Origin: Streptomyces sp. NBC_01288
GTDB taxonomy: Bacteria; Actinomycetota; Actinomycetes; Streptomycetales; Streptomycetaceae
Assembly (NCBI RefSeq): GCF_035982055.1
Contig: NZ_CP108427.1
Location: forward strand, 6,137,001-6,201,000
Length of the DNA stretch: 64,000 nucleotides
Direction of reading: 5' to 3'
Shown: piece after piece, positions 18,508 to 26,135 of the stretch
Layout of the letters: the number at the start of each line of letters is the position of its first letter
How positions within the stretch are numbered: position 1 is the stretch's first letter
Position numbers and translations under genes: made by a program
The notes under the pieces: model-generated
Databases searched by the model: none
Told to the model about the DNA's origin: nothing
The model's input: the letters and a program-made list of their open reading frames with translations, nothing else

Positions 18508-19326
18508 TCAAAGGGCCTCCAGCGCATCTCTGAGCCTCTTCAGCAAGGTGATGTCGGGATCGGTGACGTCGGGCAGGGGATCGGCGGCGGGCGCGGGCGG
18601 CCGGGGCGACACGAGCCCCGCCGACACCAGCCGCCGGATGTCCAGCAGCGTGGGGTACGCCCGCCGCCCCAGCACCCGCGCGATGTCCGGCGCCGTACGG
18701 ACGCCGTCCACCCGCGCCAGCACCGCCGCCTGCCGGGCGGTGACCGGCGGGGGCGCGACGGGGTCGGCCCGCACCAGCGGCGCGCCGTCCGTCGCCGCGT
18801 CCGGCCACACCCGGTGCAGCAGATCGCGGCGGCGCAGCGTCTCCCGCTCCAGTGCGGCCACCGGAACCGGCCGCACACCTCCGAGCGGATGCGTGACGCC
18901 GTAGCGGAACCGGCCCGGGGTGCTGCTCGGCGCGAGCACGAAGTACGCCGCGTCGTACAGCGCCCCGAGATGGCACAGCTCCAGCGCGCCGGAGCTCAAC
19001 TGGCCGCCGTCCAGCAGCAGTCGGGTCGTGGCGTGCCGTTCGTCGGTCGCCCTGGCCGCGGCCTCCCAGGCACCGGCGCGCAGGGTGCCGTGCGCGGTGA
19101 GGAGGAGGTCGAGGCCGGGGGCGGACGGGCTCTCGGCGTGCACGACGTGGCCGTCGACGAGGTGCAGGCTGCCGCGCTCGCGGACGAGGACACCGGTGGC
19201 CTCCTCGGCGGCGAGCCGGGTCAGCATCGGCGAGACGCCGCCCCAACCCCGTTCGCCGGCCGCTGCCTTGGCCCGCACCGGCAGCCGGGGCGGCGGGGTG
19301 GTGGGCGTTGCCTTGACCGCGGTCAT
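18508..19326 (-). CDS. DUF4388-like / winged-helix protein
   Basis: 272 aa. The N-terminal half (MLTRLAAEEATGVLVRERGS, LHLVDGHVVHAES, LLTAHGTLRAGAWE) resembles DUF4388/PATAN-type effector domains. The C-terminal part (ARQAAVLARVDGVRTAPDIA, RRAYPTLLDIRRLVSAGLV) reads as a winged helix. The ATG at 19326 overlaps the stop of the upstream Roadblock gene by 4 nt (ATGA). It may be the DNA-binding output of the Roadblock module. The family call is by pattern only. Confidence 0.75.
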   Translation of the reverse strand: MTAVKATPTTPPPRLPVRAKAAAGERGWGGVSPMLTRLAAEEATGVLVRERGSLHLVDGHVVHAESPSAPGLDLLLTAHGTLRAGAWEAAARATDERHATTRLLLDGGQLSSGALELCHLGALYDAAYFVLAPSSTPGRFRYGVTHPLGGVRPVPVAALERETLRRRDLLHRVWPDAATDGAPLVRADPVAPPPVTARQAAVLARVDGVRTAPDIARVLGRRAYPTLLDIRRLVSAGLVSPRPPAPAADPLPDVTDPDITLLKRLRDALEAL

Positions 19327-19721
19327 CCCAGCACCAGCCGTCCGGCCATCTCGCCGAGCCGGATGCGGGCCAGCGCGAGGTTGCCCTCCGCGCGGGTCAG
19401 CCACAGATGCAGGAACACACTGCTGTCGAACGACGTCCGCACGAACCGCAGCACGTGATAGCTGTCCCGGTTGCTGACGATCAGATCCTCCAGCGGAGGA
19501 TCGTCGGCCGCCTCACCGTCCTCCCCGACGGACGCGAACGCCCGGTGCTCCGCCGCGAGCCGCGCCAGCTCGGCGGCCTCGGCGGCACTGGCCTCCTGGT
19601 CACCCCCGGGCGACTCTCCTACGACGCCCAGGGCAAGCCCGCTCGTCCAGTCGACCAGCGCGGCGCCCCGGGCACCGGGCAGTCGCATGGCCTCCAGTAA
19701 GCACTCGTCGATTCCGGGCAC
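19323..19721 (-). CDS. Roadblock/LC7-type small protein B
   Basis: 132 aa from GTG 19721, with GGAG 5 nt upstream; the longer open frame is not used. It shares ALVDWTSGLALG and a YHVLRFVRT-type strand with the 17537-17911 product, so the two are paralogues, with an acidic insertion here (GGDQEASAAEAAELARLAAE). First gene of the operon. Its GTG lies back-to-back with the terminator or operator region of the PLP decarboxylase. Confidence 0.8.
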   Translation of the reverse strand: MPGIDECLLEAMRLPGARGAALVDWTSGLALGVVGESPGGDQEASAAEAAELARLAAEHRAFASVGEDGEAADDPPLEDLIVSNRDSYHVLRFVRTSFDSSVFLHLWLTRAEGNLALARIRLGEMAGRLVLG

Positions 19722-19837
19722 CGTGGCTCCCCTCCCGCCTGCGGTTCGGCTGAGTGACGACGAAGCTACGCACCGTGTGGCCGAGGGGTGAGGGATCTGG
19801 CATTTTCCGGTGGAACATGCCCCCGAGTGACTAAGGT

Positions 19838-19886
19838 GGGTCAACTGACCCCGTTTTCACACGAGTTGCATGGGTCAGTTGAACCC
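19838..19886. terminator. nested inverted repeat / terminator of the PLP decarboxylase gene
   Basis: GGGTCAACTGACCC (19838-19851) and GGGTCAGTTGAACCC (19872-19886) pair almost perfectly across a 20-nt loop, and each arm is itself palindromic. It lies just past the decarboxylase stop (19905, minus strand), so a terminator is likely. Because each arm is symmetric, it could also be a double operator for the Roadblock operon that starts at 19721 and reads away. Confidence 0.5.
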
Positions 19887-19904
19887 TGCTCGCACGGGCG
19901 TGCG

Positions 19905-21359
19905 TCAACGGCTCCCGGGCGCCCGCAGGGTGGTGAGCGCGGCGGCGTGCGCCCCGCCGGATTCGGCCACGATCTCCGCGACCGTCTGCGGCTTCCGCAC
20001 CGTCGCGAACGACACGCCCCCGGCACCGTCCCGCACGAAGCCGTAAATACCCGGCCGGGCAAGGGAGTTGTAGGCGTAGTGCACCGCGAAGTAGTACGCC
20101 CCGGTGTCCAGCGCCGCCGCGTAGTCACCCTGCTCCAGCAAGGGCAACGCCTGCCCCTCGGCCAGCAGATCCCCCGCGAAGCACGCGGGCCCGGCGACGT
20201 CCTGCACCACCTCGGGACCCGACTTGGGCCGCCCCTTCCCGTCGTAGGCGGCGATCCGCAGCGGCCACGACTGCGGCGCGTACACCGTCCGCGTCGCCAC
20301 CTGCACGCCCGCGTGCGTGATCGCGATCGGCCGCCCGCCGGCGCTCTTCGCGTACTCGACCCGGGCCACCACCGTCCCCTGCTTGGCCAGCATCGACCGC
20401 CCGAACTCGGTCACCAGCCCGTACCGCCCGTCGAACAGCCCCGGCACCGCCTCCCGCAGCAGCCGCGCGTACTGCGCGTACGTCGGGGTCGTCGCGTCCG
20501 AACCGAAGTTCACCCCCAGGCCGCCGCCGATGTCGAGCGTGTCGATCTGCGGCCGCCCGAGCCGCGCGTTGATCTCCTCGGCCAGCTGGTACGTCTCCGC
20601 GACGCCCCGCGCCAGCAGCGACAGCGGGATGCCCTGCGACCCGGTGTGCGCGTGCAGCCGGGTCAGCCACGGCCGCTCGGCGAACGCCCGCACCACCCAC
20701 TCCCGCGCCCCCTCGTCCCGCAGCGCCACCCCGAACTTCGAGGTCGCCGTCGCCGTGGACAGCGCGGCGATCGACCCGCCGCCGATCTGCGGATTGACCC
20801 GGATCCCGAGCGGTGAGCGACTGGTCGCCGACCGCATCAGCGCGTCGATCCGCTCCAACTCCTGCGGATTGTCGGCGTTCACCGCGATCCCCAGCGCCAG
20901 CGCCTCCCGCAGCTCCGCCGGCGTCTTCGCGGGCGCGTCCAGCACCGTCCGCTCCGGCCGTACCCCCGCCGCCCGCGCCAGGGCCAGCTCACCCGGGCTC
21001 GCCACCTCCGCGCCGATGCCCTCCTCGTGCAGCAGCCGCAGCACCGGCACGAGCGGACTCGCCTTCACGGCGAACGCGTGCAGCACGGGCGTCCCGGGCG
21101 CCGTCACCGCGTCGAACGCCGCGCGCAGTGCCGCCGCCGACTCCCGGATACCGGTGACGTCCAGCAGTGCGGCGATGGGGGCGCCGGGCCCCAGCAGCCC
21201 CTGCTCCACGGCGGCCCGGACGGCGTCGTCCCGGCGGGCGGTGCGTTCGGCGCCGGGTTCCATGCCGTGATCCGTGCCGTGATCCGTGCCGGGATCGATG
21301 CCGTCCGTGTGACCCTGGTTTCCGTCGTTCACTGGAGCCCCCGTCATGTCGTCGCCCAC
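19905..21359 (-). CDS. group-IV (fold III) PLP-dependent decarboxylase, LysA-like
   Basis: 484 aa. PLP-binding Lys in HAFAVKASP near residue 97, the HTGSQG-type loop, the glycine-rich GGGLGVNFG phosphate loop, and GPACFAGDLLAE carrying the family Cys and Asp. Relatives decarboxylate diaminopimelate, ornithine/arginine or carrier-bound amino acids. No peptidoglycan or lysine genes are nearby, so the substrate is open. Residues 15-35 are a DP-GTDHG repeat made by a tandem 12-nt repeat in the DNA, and they look non-essential. The start is uncertain: GTG 21359 or ATG 21347. It is divergent from hutU. Confidence 0.88.
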   Translation of the reverse strand: MGDDMTGAPVNDGNQGHTDGIDPGTDHGTDHGMEPGAERTARRDDAVRAAVEQGLLGPGAPIAALLDVTGIRESAAALRAAFDAVTAPGTPVLHAFAVKASPLVPVLRLLHEEGIGAEVASPGELALARAAGVRPERTVLDAPAKTPAELREALALGIAVNADNPQELERIDALMRSATSRSPLGIRVNPQIGGGSIAALSTATATSKFGVALRDEGAREWVVRAFAERPWLTRLHAHTGSQGIPLSLLARGVAETYQLAEEINARLGRPQIDTLDIGGGLGVNFGSDATTPTYAQYARLLREAVPGLFDGRYGLVTEFGRSMLAKQGTVVARVEYAKSAGGRPIAITHAGVQVATRTVYAPQSWPLRIAAYDGKGRPKSGPEVVQDVAGPACFAGDLLAEGQALPLLEQGDYAAALDTGAYYFAVHYAYNSLARPGIYGFVRDGAGGVSFATVRKPQTVAEIVAESGGAHAAALTTLRAPGSR

Positions 21360-21414
21360 GGTCGGTACATCCGGCCAAACACTCAGAGCCTGCCCACAGA
21401 GACGCCCTGATGTA

Positions 21415-21451
21415 TTGACTAGTTCTATTCACGAAGTCAGGATGTGAATAG
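21415..21451 (+). promoter_or_regulatory. hut promoter with overlapping inverted repeat
   Basis: TTGACT (21415-21420), a 17-bp spacer and CAGGAT (21438-21443) form a good vegetative-type promoter. The perfect inverted repeat CTATTCAC (21425-21432) / GTGAATAG (21444-21451) spans the spacer and flanks the -10 element, the expected place for a repressor. It lies 46 nt upstream of hutU, and no dedicated hut regulator gene is adjacent. Confidence 0.6.
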
Positions 21452-21496
21452 CTGTAGTAGGAAATCCGCTGAACGCAGTCCGCTAGGAGGCAGACC

Positions 21497-23161
21497 ATGT
21501 CAGGACCCCGCCCCGTACGAGCACCCCGCGGTACGGAACTGAGCGCCCTGGGATGGCAGCAGGAAGCCGCCCTGCGGATGCTCCAGAACAACCTGGACCC
21601 CGAGGTCGCCGAACACCCCGACAAGCTCGTCGTCTACGGCGGCACCGGCAAGGCCGCCCGCGACTGGCGCTCCTTCGACGCCATGGTCCGCACGCTGCGC
21701 ACCCTGAAGCAGGACGAGACGATGCTCGTCCAGTCCGGCCGCCCGGTCGGCGTGATGCAGACCCACGAGTGGGCACCGCGCGTCCTCATCGCCAACTCCA
21801 ACCTGGTCGGCGACTGGGCGAACTGGGAGGAGTTCCGCCGCCTGGAGGCCCTCGGCCTCACCATGTACGGCCAGATGACGGCCGGTTCGTGGATCTACAT
21901 CGGCACCCAGGGCATCCTCCAGGGCACCTACGAGACCTTCTCCGCCGTCGCCGCGAAGAAGTTCAACGGCACCCTCGCCGGAACCATCACCCTCACCGCC
22001 GGCCTCGGCGGCATGGGCGGCGCCCAGCCCCTCGCGGTCACTATGAACGACGGCGTCGCGATCTGCGTCGACGTCGACCCGCGCGCCATCGAACGCCGCA
22101 TCGAGCACCGCTACCTCGACGTCAAGGCCGACAACCTGCGCCATGCGTTGGAGCTCGCCGTCGAGGCCCGTGACGCCCGCCGCCCGCTCTCCATCGGCCT
22201 CCTCGGCAACGCGGCGGAACTGCTCCCGCAGATGCTCGCCGAGGGCGCCCCCATCGACATCGTGACCGACCAGACCTCGGCCCACGACCCTCTCGCCTAC
22301 CTTCCGGTGGGCATGGCCTTCGAGGACATGGCCGACGAGGCCGCCAAGGACCCGGCGGGCTTCACCACCCGCGCCCGTGAGTCCATGGCGCAGCACGTCG
22401 AGGCGATGGTCGGCTTCATGGACGCAGGCGCCGAGGTCTTCGACTACGGCAACTCGATCCGCGGCGAGGCCCAACTCGCCGGGTACGAGCGGGCGTTCGC
22501 CTTCCCCGGCTTCGTCCCCGCCTACATCCGCCCCCTCTTCTCCGAGGGCAAGGGCCCCTTCCGCTGGGCCGCCCTGTCCGGCGAGGCCTCCGACATCCAC
22601 AAGACCGACAAGGCGATCCTCGACCTCTTCCCGGAGAACGAGTCCCTCCACCGCTGGATCAAGCTGGCCGGCGAACGCGTCCACTTCCAGGGCCTCCCGG
22701 CCCGCATCTGCTGGCTCGGCTACGGCGAGCGCGACAAGGCCGGCGAGCGCTTCAACGACATGGTGGCCTCCGGCGAGTTGGCGGCCCCGCTGGTCATCGG
22801 CCGCGACCACCTCGACTGCGGCTCCGTCGCCTCCCCGTACCGCGAGACCGAGGCCATGCTCGACGGCTCCGACGCGATCGCCGACTGGCCCCTGCTGAAC
22901 GCGATGGTCAACGTCGCCTCCGGAGCCTCCTGGGTCTCCATCCACCACGGCGGCGGCGTGGGCATGGGCCGCTCCATCCACGCCGGCCAGGTGACGGTCG
23001 CCGACGGCACGGCCCTCGCCGGTGAGAAGATCCGCCGCGTCCTCACCAACGACCCCGGCATGGGCGTCATCCGGCACGTCGACGCCGGGTACGACATCGC
23101 GGAGCGGGTCGCGGACGAGCGGGGCGTGCGGGTGCCGATGCGCGAGGGTGACGACGCGTGA
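21497..23161 (+). CDS. hutU: urocanate hydratase
   Basis: 554 aa, the normal length. Conserved segments include LVVYGGTGKAARDW, GVMQTHEWAPRVLIANSNLV, the NAD+-binding region TAGLGGMGGAQPLAV, DQTSAHDPL, and VSIHHGGGVGMGRSIHAG near the C terminus. It converts urocanate to 4-imidazolone-5-propionate using NAD+ as an electrophile. AGGAGG lies 6 nt before the ATG. First gene of the hut operon; its stop overlaps the M20 gene start (GTGA). hutH is not in this segment, so histidine deamination must be encoded elsewhere. Confidence 0.98.
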   Translation: MSGPRPVRAPRGTELSALGWQQEAALRMLQNNLDPEVAEHPDKLVVYGGTGKAARDWRSFDAMVRTLRTLKQDETMLVQSGRPVGVMQTHEWAPRVLIANSNLVGDWANWEEFRRLEALGLTMYGQMTAGSWIYIGTQGILQGTYETFSAVAAKKFNGTLAGTITLTAGLGGMGGAQPLAVTMNDGVAICVDVDPRAIERRIEHRYLDVKADNLRHALELAVEARDARRPLSIGLLGNAAELLPQMLAEGAPIDIVTDQTSAHDPLAYLPVGMAFEDMADEAAKDPAGFTTRARESMAQHVEAMVGFMDAGAEVFDYGNSIRGEAQLAGYERAFAFPGFVPAYIRPLFSEGKGPFRWAALSGEASDIHKTDKAILDLFPENESLHRWIKLAGERVHFQGLPARICWLGYGERDKAGERFNDMVASGELAAPLVIGRDHLDCGSVASPYRETEAMLDGSDAIADWPLLNAMVNVASGASWVSIHHGGGVGMGRSIHAGQVTVADGTALAGEKIRRVLTNDPGMGVIRHVDAGYDIAERVADERGVRVPMREGDDA

Positions 23162-24732
23162 CCCTTCCGGGAGATGAGCGGGGCGGCAACTCCTCGGTGG
23201 GGGCGGGTCCTTCGTCGCCGGGTGCGGGTCCGACCGCGCCCACCCTCCCCCACTCTCAACTTCGTTCGAGCGGGGGGTCCCCCATCGCCATGCGGAACGA
23301 CTTCGCACGGCCTGTGGCGAGTGACGGCGGTCCGGAGTCCGCGCCGGGTGACGGCAGCCTGCGGCCTGTCGCGGGCGGCGGTACCACGCAGCCCGCGACA
23401 GGCGGCGCTCAGCCGCAGCCTGCTGCTGGTGCGGGGCAGCCGCGCCCGGCGGCGAGTGACGGCTGGGCTCAGTCCGTGTCGCCCGCAGGCCCGGCCCACA
23501 CCCCGCCCTCCTTCCACGAGATGTGGCGCGAGCTGCGGCCCATCGGGCGGCACGCCGACTCCGGTGGGTATCGACGGTTCGCCTGGACCGGTGCCGACGC
23601 CGAGTGCCGGGCCTGGTTCGAGGAGCAGGCCACGTCACGCGGGCTGACCTACGAGCTCGACCGCAACGGCAACCAGTGGGCCTGGCTCGGGGATCCCGTC
23701 GCCGGGGACGCTGTCGTCACCGGATCGCATCTCGACTCGGTGCCGGACGGCGGGGCCTTCGACGGGCCCCTCGGGGTCGTGTCGTCCTTCGCCGCGCTCG
23801 ACGAACTGCGGGGCAGGGGAGCGGAGTTCACCAGGCCGCTCGCCATCGTGAACTTCGGTGACGAGGAGGGCGCCCGCTTCGGGCTCGCCTGCGTCGGGTC
23901 GCGCCTGACCGCCGGGCAGCTCACCGTCGAGCAGGCGCACCGGCTGACCGGCGGGGACGGGGTCACGCTGCCGCAGGCCATGGCGGCCGCCGGTTACGAC
24001 GCCGACGCCATCGGCCCCGACCCCGAACGGCTCGCCCGTATCGGCGCGTTCGTCGAACTCCACGTCGAACAGGGCCGCGCTCTCGACCTCTCCGGCGACC
24101 GGGTCGGCATCGCCAGCGCCATCTGGCCGCACGGGCGTTGGCGGTTCGACTTCCGGGGCGAGGCCAACCACGCCGGTACGACGCGGCTGGTGGACCGGCG
24201 GGACCCCATGCTGTCGTACGCCGAGACCGTGCTCGCCGCCCGCCGCGAGGCCCAACTCGCGGGCGCCGTCGCCACGTTCGGGAAGATCGCCGTAGAACCG
24301 AACGGCGTCAACGCGATCCCCTCCCTGGTGCGCGGCTGGCTCGACTCCCGCGCCGCCGACCAGGCGACCCTGGACACCGTGGTCACCGGCGTCGAGAAGG
24401 AGGCCCGTGAGTACGCGGAGGCCCACGGCGTCGACCTGGACATCGTCCGGGAGTCCTTCACCCCGGTCGTCGAGTTCGACCACGCCCTGCGCGACGAACT
24501 CGCCCGGGTCCTGGGGAAGACCGGCGAAGACACGCACCTGACCGTCCCGGTCCTCGGCACCGGTGCCGGACACGACGCCGGAATCCTCTCCGGGAGCATC
24601 CCGACCGCCATGCTGTTCGTGCGCAACCCCACGGGCGTCTCGCACTCCCCGGCCGAGTTCGCGGCCGAGGACGACTGCGTGGCCGGGGTGACCGCACTCG
24701 CCGACGTACTGGAAGGGCTGGCTTGCAGGTGA
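23158..24732 (+). CDS. M20-family amidohydrolase, candidate N-formylglutamate deformylase
   Basis: 524 aa. Residues about 120-520 form an M20/allantoate-amidohydrolase-type domain with metal ligands in TGSHLDSVPDGGAFDGPLGV, GDEEGARF, ELHVEQGRALD and SHSPAEF. Such genes are usually named allantoate amidohydrolase or N-carbamoyl-amino-acid hydrolase. Its place between hutU and hutF, with no hutG present, makes N-formyl-L-glutamate the more likely substrate. The first 110 residues are Gly/Pro/Gln low-complexity and include a palindromic-element insertion (23245-23284), so the real start may be ATG 23290 or later. The GTG at 23158 overlaps the hutU stop. Confidence 0.85.
   Translation: MTLPGDERGGNSSVGAGPSSPGAGPTAPTLPHSQLRSSGGSPIAMRNDFARPVASDGGPESAPGDGSLRPVAGGGTTQPATGGAQPQPAAGAGQPRPAASDGWAQSVSPAGPAHTPPSFHEMWRELRPIGRHADSGGYRRFAWTGADAECRAWFEEQATSRGLTYELDRNGNQWAWLGDPVAGDAVVTGSHLDSVPDGGAFDGPLGVVSSFAALDELRGRGAEFTRPLAIVNFGDEEGARFGLACVGSRLTAGQLTVEQAHRLTGGDGVTLPQAMAAAGYDADAIGPDPERLARIGAFVELHVEQGRALDLSGDRVGIASAIWPHGRWRFDFRGEANHAGTTRLVDRRDPMLSYAETVLAARREAQLAGAVATFGKIAVEPNGVNAIPSLVRGWLDSRAADQATLDTVVTGVEKEAREYAEAHGVDLDIVRESFTPVVEFDHALRDELARVLGKTGEDTHLTVPVLGTGAGHDAGILSGSIPTAMLFVRNPTGVSHSPAEFAAEDDCVAGVTALADVLEGLACR
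23245..23284. repeat. palindromic element inserted in frame in the M20 gene
   Basis: CTCCCCCACTCTCAACTTCG runs on through TTCGAGCGGGGGGTCCCCCA. The outer CCCCC/GGGGG arms pair and the middle carries the same ACTTCGT core as the copy at 6665-6697. It encodes a PTLPHSQLRSSGGSP stretch inside the low-complexity N terminus. Confidence 0.65.
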
Positions 24733-26075
24733 CGCACCCCACCACGCGGACGTACTGGCTGGAACACGCCTGGCTCGACACCAACGTCGAGCCGGGCGTC
24801 GCCCTGGAGGTGAGTGACGGACGGATCGCGGCCGTCCGCACCGGAGTTGAAGCCCCACCCCCCGGCGCCGAGCCCCTCCGAGGCCTCACCCTCCCAGGTC
24901 TCGCCAACGCGCACAGCCACGCCTTCCACCGCGCGCTGCGCGGCACTGTCCAGGTCGGCTCCGGCACCTTCTGGACCTGGCGGGAGTTCATGTACTCCTT
25001 CGCCGACCAGCTGACCCCGGACACCTACCACGCCCTCGCCCGCGCGGTGTACGCCGAGATGGCGCTGGCCGGGATCACGGCGGTCGGCGAGTTCCACTAC
25101 GTGCACCACGCCCACGGCGGCACCCCGTACGCCGACCCCAACGCCATGGGCGAGGCCCTCATCGCCGCCGCCTCCGAAGCCGGTATCCGCATCACCCTCC
25201 TCGACACCGCCTACCTCTCCTCCGGCTTCGGACAGCCCCCCAACCGCCACCAGCTCCGCTTCTCCGACGGAAGCGCGGACGCCTGGGCCGAACGCTGTTC
25301 ACTTCTCAAGGAACGGGATCACGCGAGGATCGGTGCCGCCATCCACTCCGTACGGGCCGTGCCCGCACGGGAGTTGGCGACGGTGGCGAGGTGGGCCGAG
25401 GAGCGTCGGGCCCCGCTCCACGTCCACCTCTCCGAGCAGACCGCCGAGAACGACGCCTGCCGCACGGCCCACGACTGCACGCCGACCCAACTCCTCGCCG
25501 ACCACGGGGTGTTGGGCCCCCGCACCACCGGCGTCCACAACACGCACCTCACGGATGAGGACATCGCGCTGCTGGGGCGCTCGGGCACCGGCACCTGCAT
25601 GTGCCCGACGACGGAACGCGACCTGGCCGACGGCATCGGCCCGGCGGTCGCCCTCCAACGAGCCGGCTCACCTCTCTCCCTCGGCTCCGACAGCCACGCC
25701 GTCATCGACCTCCTCGAAGAGGCACGGGCGATGGAGCTGAACGAGCGCCTCCGCACCCGCACAAGAGGTCACTGGACGGCGGCGGCACTGCTCCGCGCGG
25801 CCTCGGCCGACGGCCACGCGGCGCTGGGCTGGGAGGAAGCGGGCACGCTTGAGGCAGGCGCGCTCGCCGACTTCACGACGATCGCGCTCGACTCGGTCAG
25901 AACAGCGGGGCCGGTGCCCAGGCTCGGCGCCGAGACGGCCGTATTCGCGGCGACGGCAGCGGACGTACGGCACACGGTCGTGGGCGGCCGGCACGTCGTA
26001 CGCGACGGGGCGCACGCGCTGGTACCGGACGTACCGCAGGCGCTCGCCGCAGCTGTGGAAGCCCTGCGCGCGTAG
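24729..26075 (+). CDS. hutF: formimidoylglutamate deiminase
   Basis: 448 aa amidohydrolase-superfamily enzyme. The metal motif is GLANAHSHAFHRALRG, with later ligands in HVHLSEQTAEND and LGSDSHAVIDLL, and the family-typical YWLEHAWL start. It deiminates N-formimidoyl-L-glutamate to N-formylglutamate plus ammonia. The GTG at 24729 overlaps the previous stop by 4 nt; a TTG at 24723 with GGAAGG 6 nt upstream is an alternative. Its presence shows that histidine is degraded by the five-step N-formylglutamate route rather than by formiminoglutamase. Confidence 0.93.
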   Translation: MTHPTTRTYWLEHAWLDTNVEPGVALEVSDGRIAAVRTGVEAPPPGAEPLRGLTLPGLANAHSHAFHRALRGTVQVGSGTFWTWREFMYSFADQLTPDTYHALARAVYAEMALAGITAVGEFHYVHHAHGGTPYADPNAMGEALIAAASEAGIRITLLDTAYLSSGFGQPPNRHQLRFSDGSADAWAERCSLLKERDHARIGAAIHSVRAVPARELATVARWAEERRAPLHVHLSEQTAENDACRTAHDCTPTQLLADHGVLGPRTTGVHNTHLTDEDIALLGRSGTGTCMCPTTERDLADGIGPAVALQRAGSPLSLGSDSHAVIDLLEEARAMELNERLRTRTRGHWTAAALLRAASADGHAALGWEEAGTLEAGALADFTTIALDSVRTAGPVPRLGAETAVFAATAADVRHTVVGGRHVVRDGAHALVPDVPQALAAAVEALRA

Positions 26076-26092
26076 AGCCGATCGCCGCCCCA

Positions 26093-26135
26093 CGCACCCA
26101 CGAGGCCACGACTCCCCGCACCCACGAGGACACGA
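26093..26135 (+). repeat. tandem duplication carrying the hutI ribosome site
   Basis: The 19-nt unit CGCACCCACGAGGNCACGA occurs at 26093-26111 and 26117-26135 with one difference. The second copy supplies the GAGG ribosome site of hutI; the first leaves an unused duplicate upstream. Confidence 0.7.

Noticed and set aside
21500..23638. Minus-strand frame of 712 codons opposite hutU
   Set aside because: Antisense shadow of a highly conserved enzyme gene.
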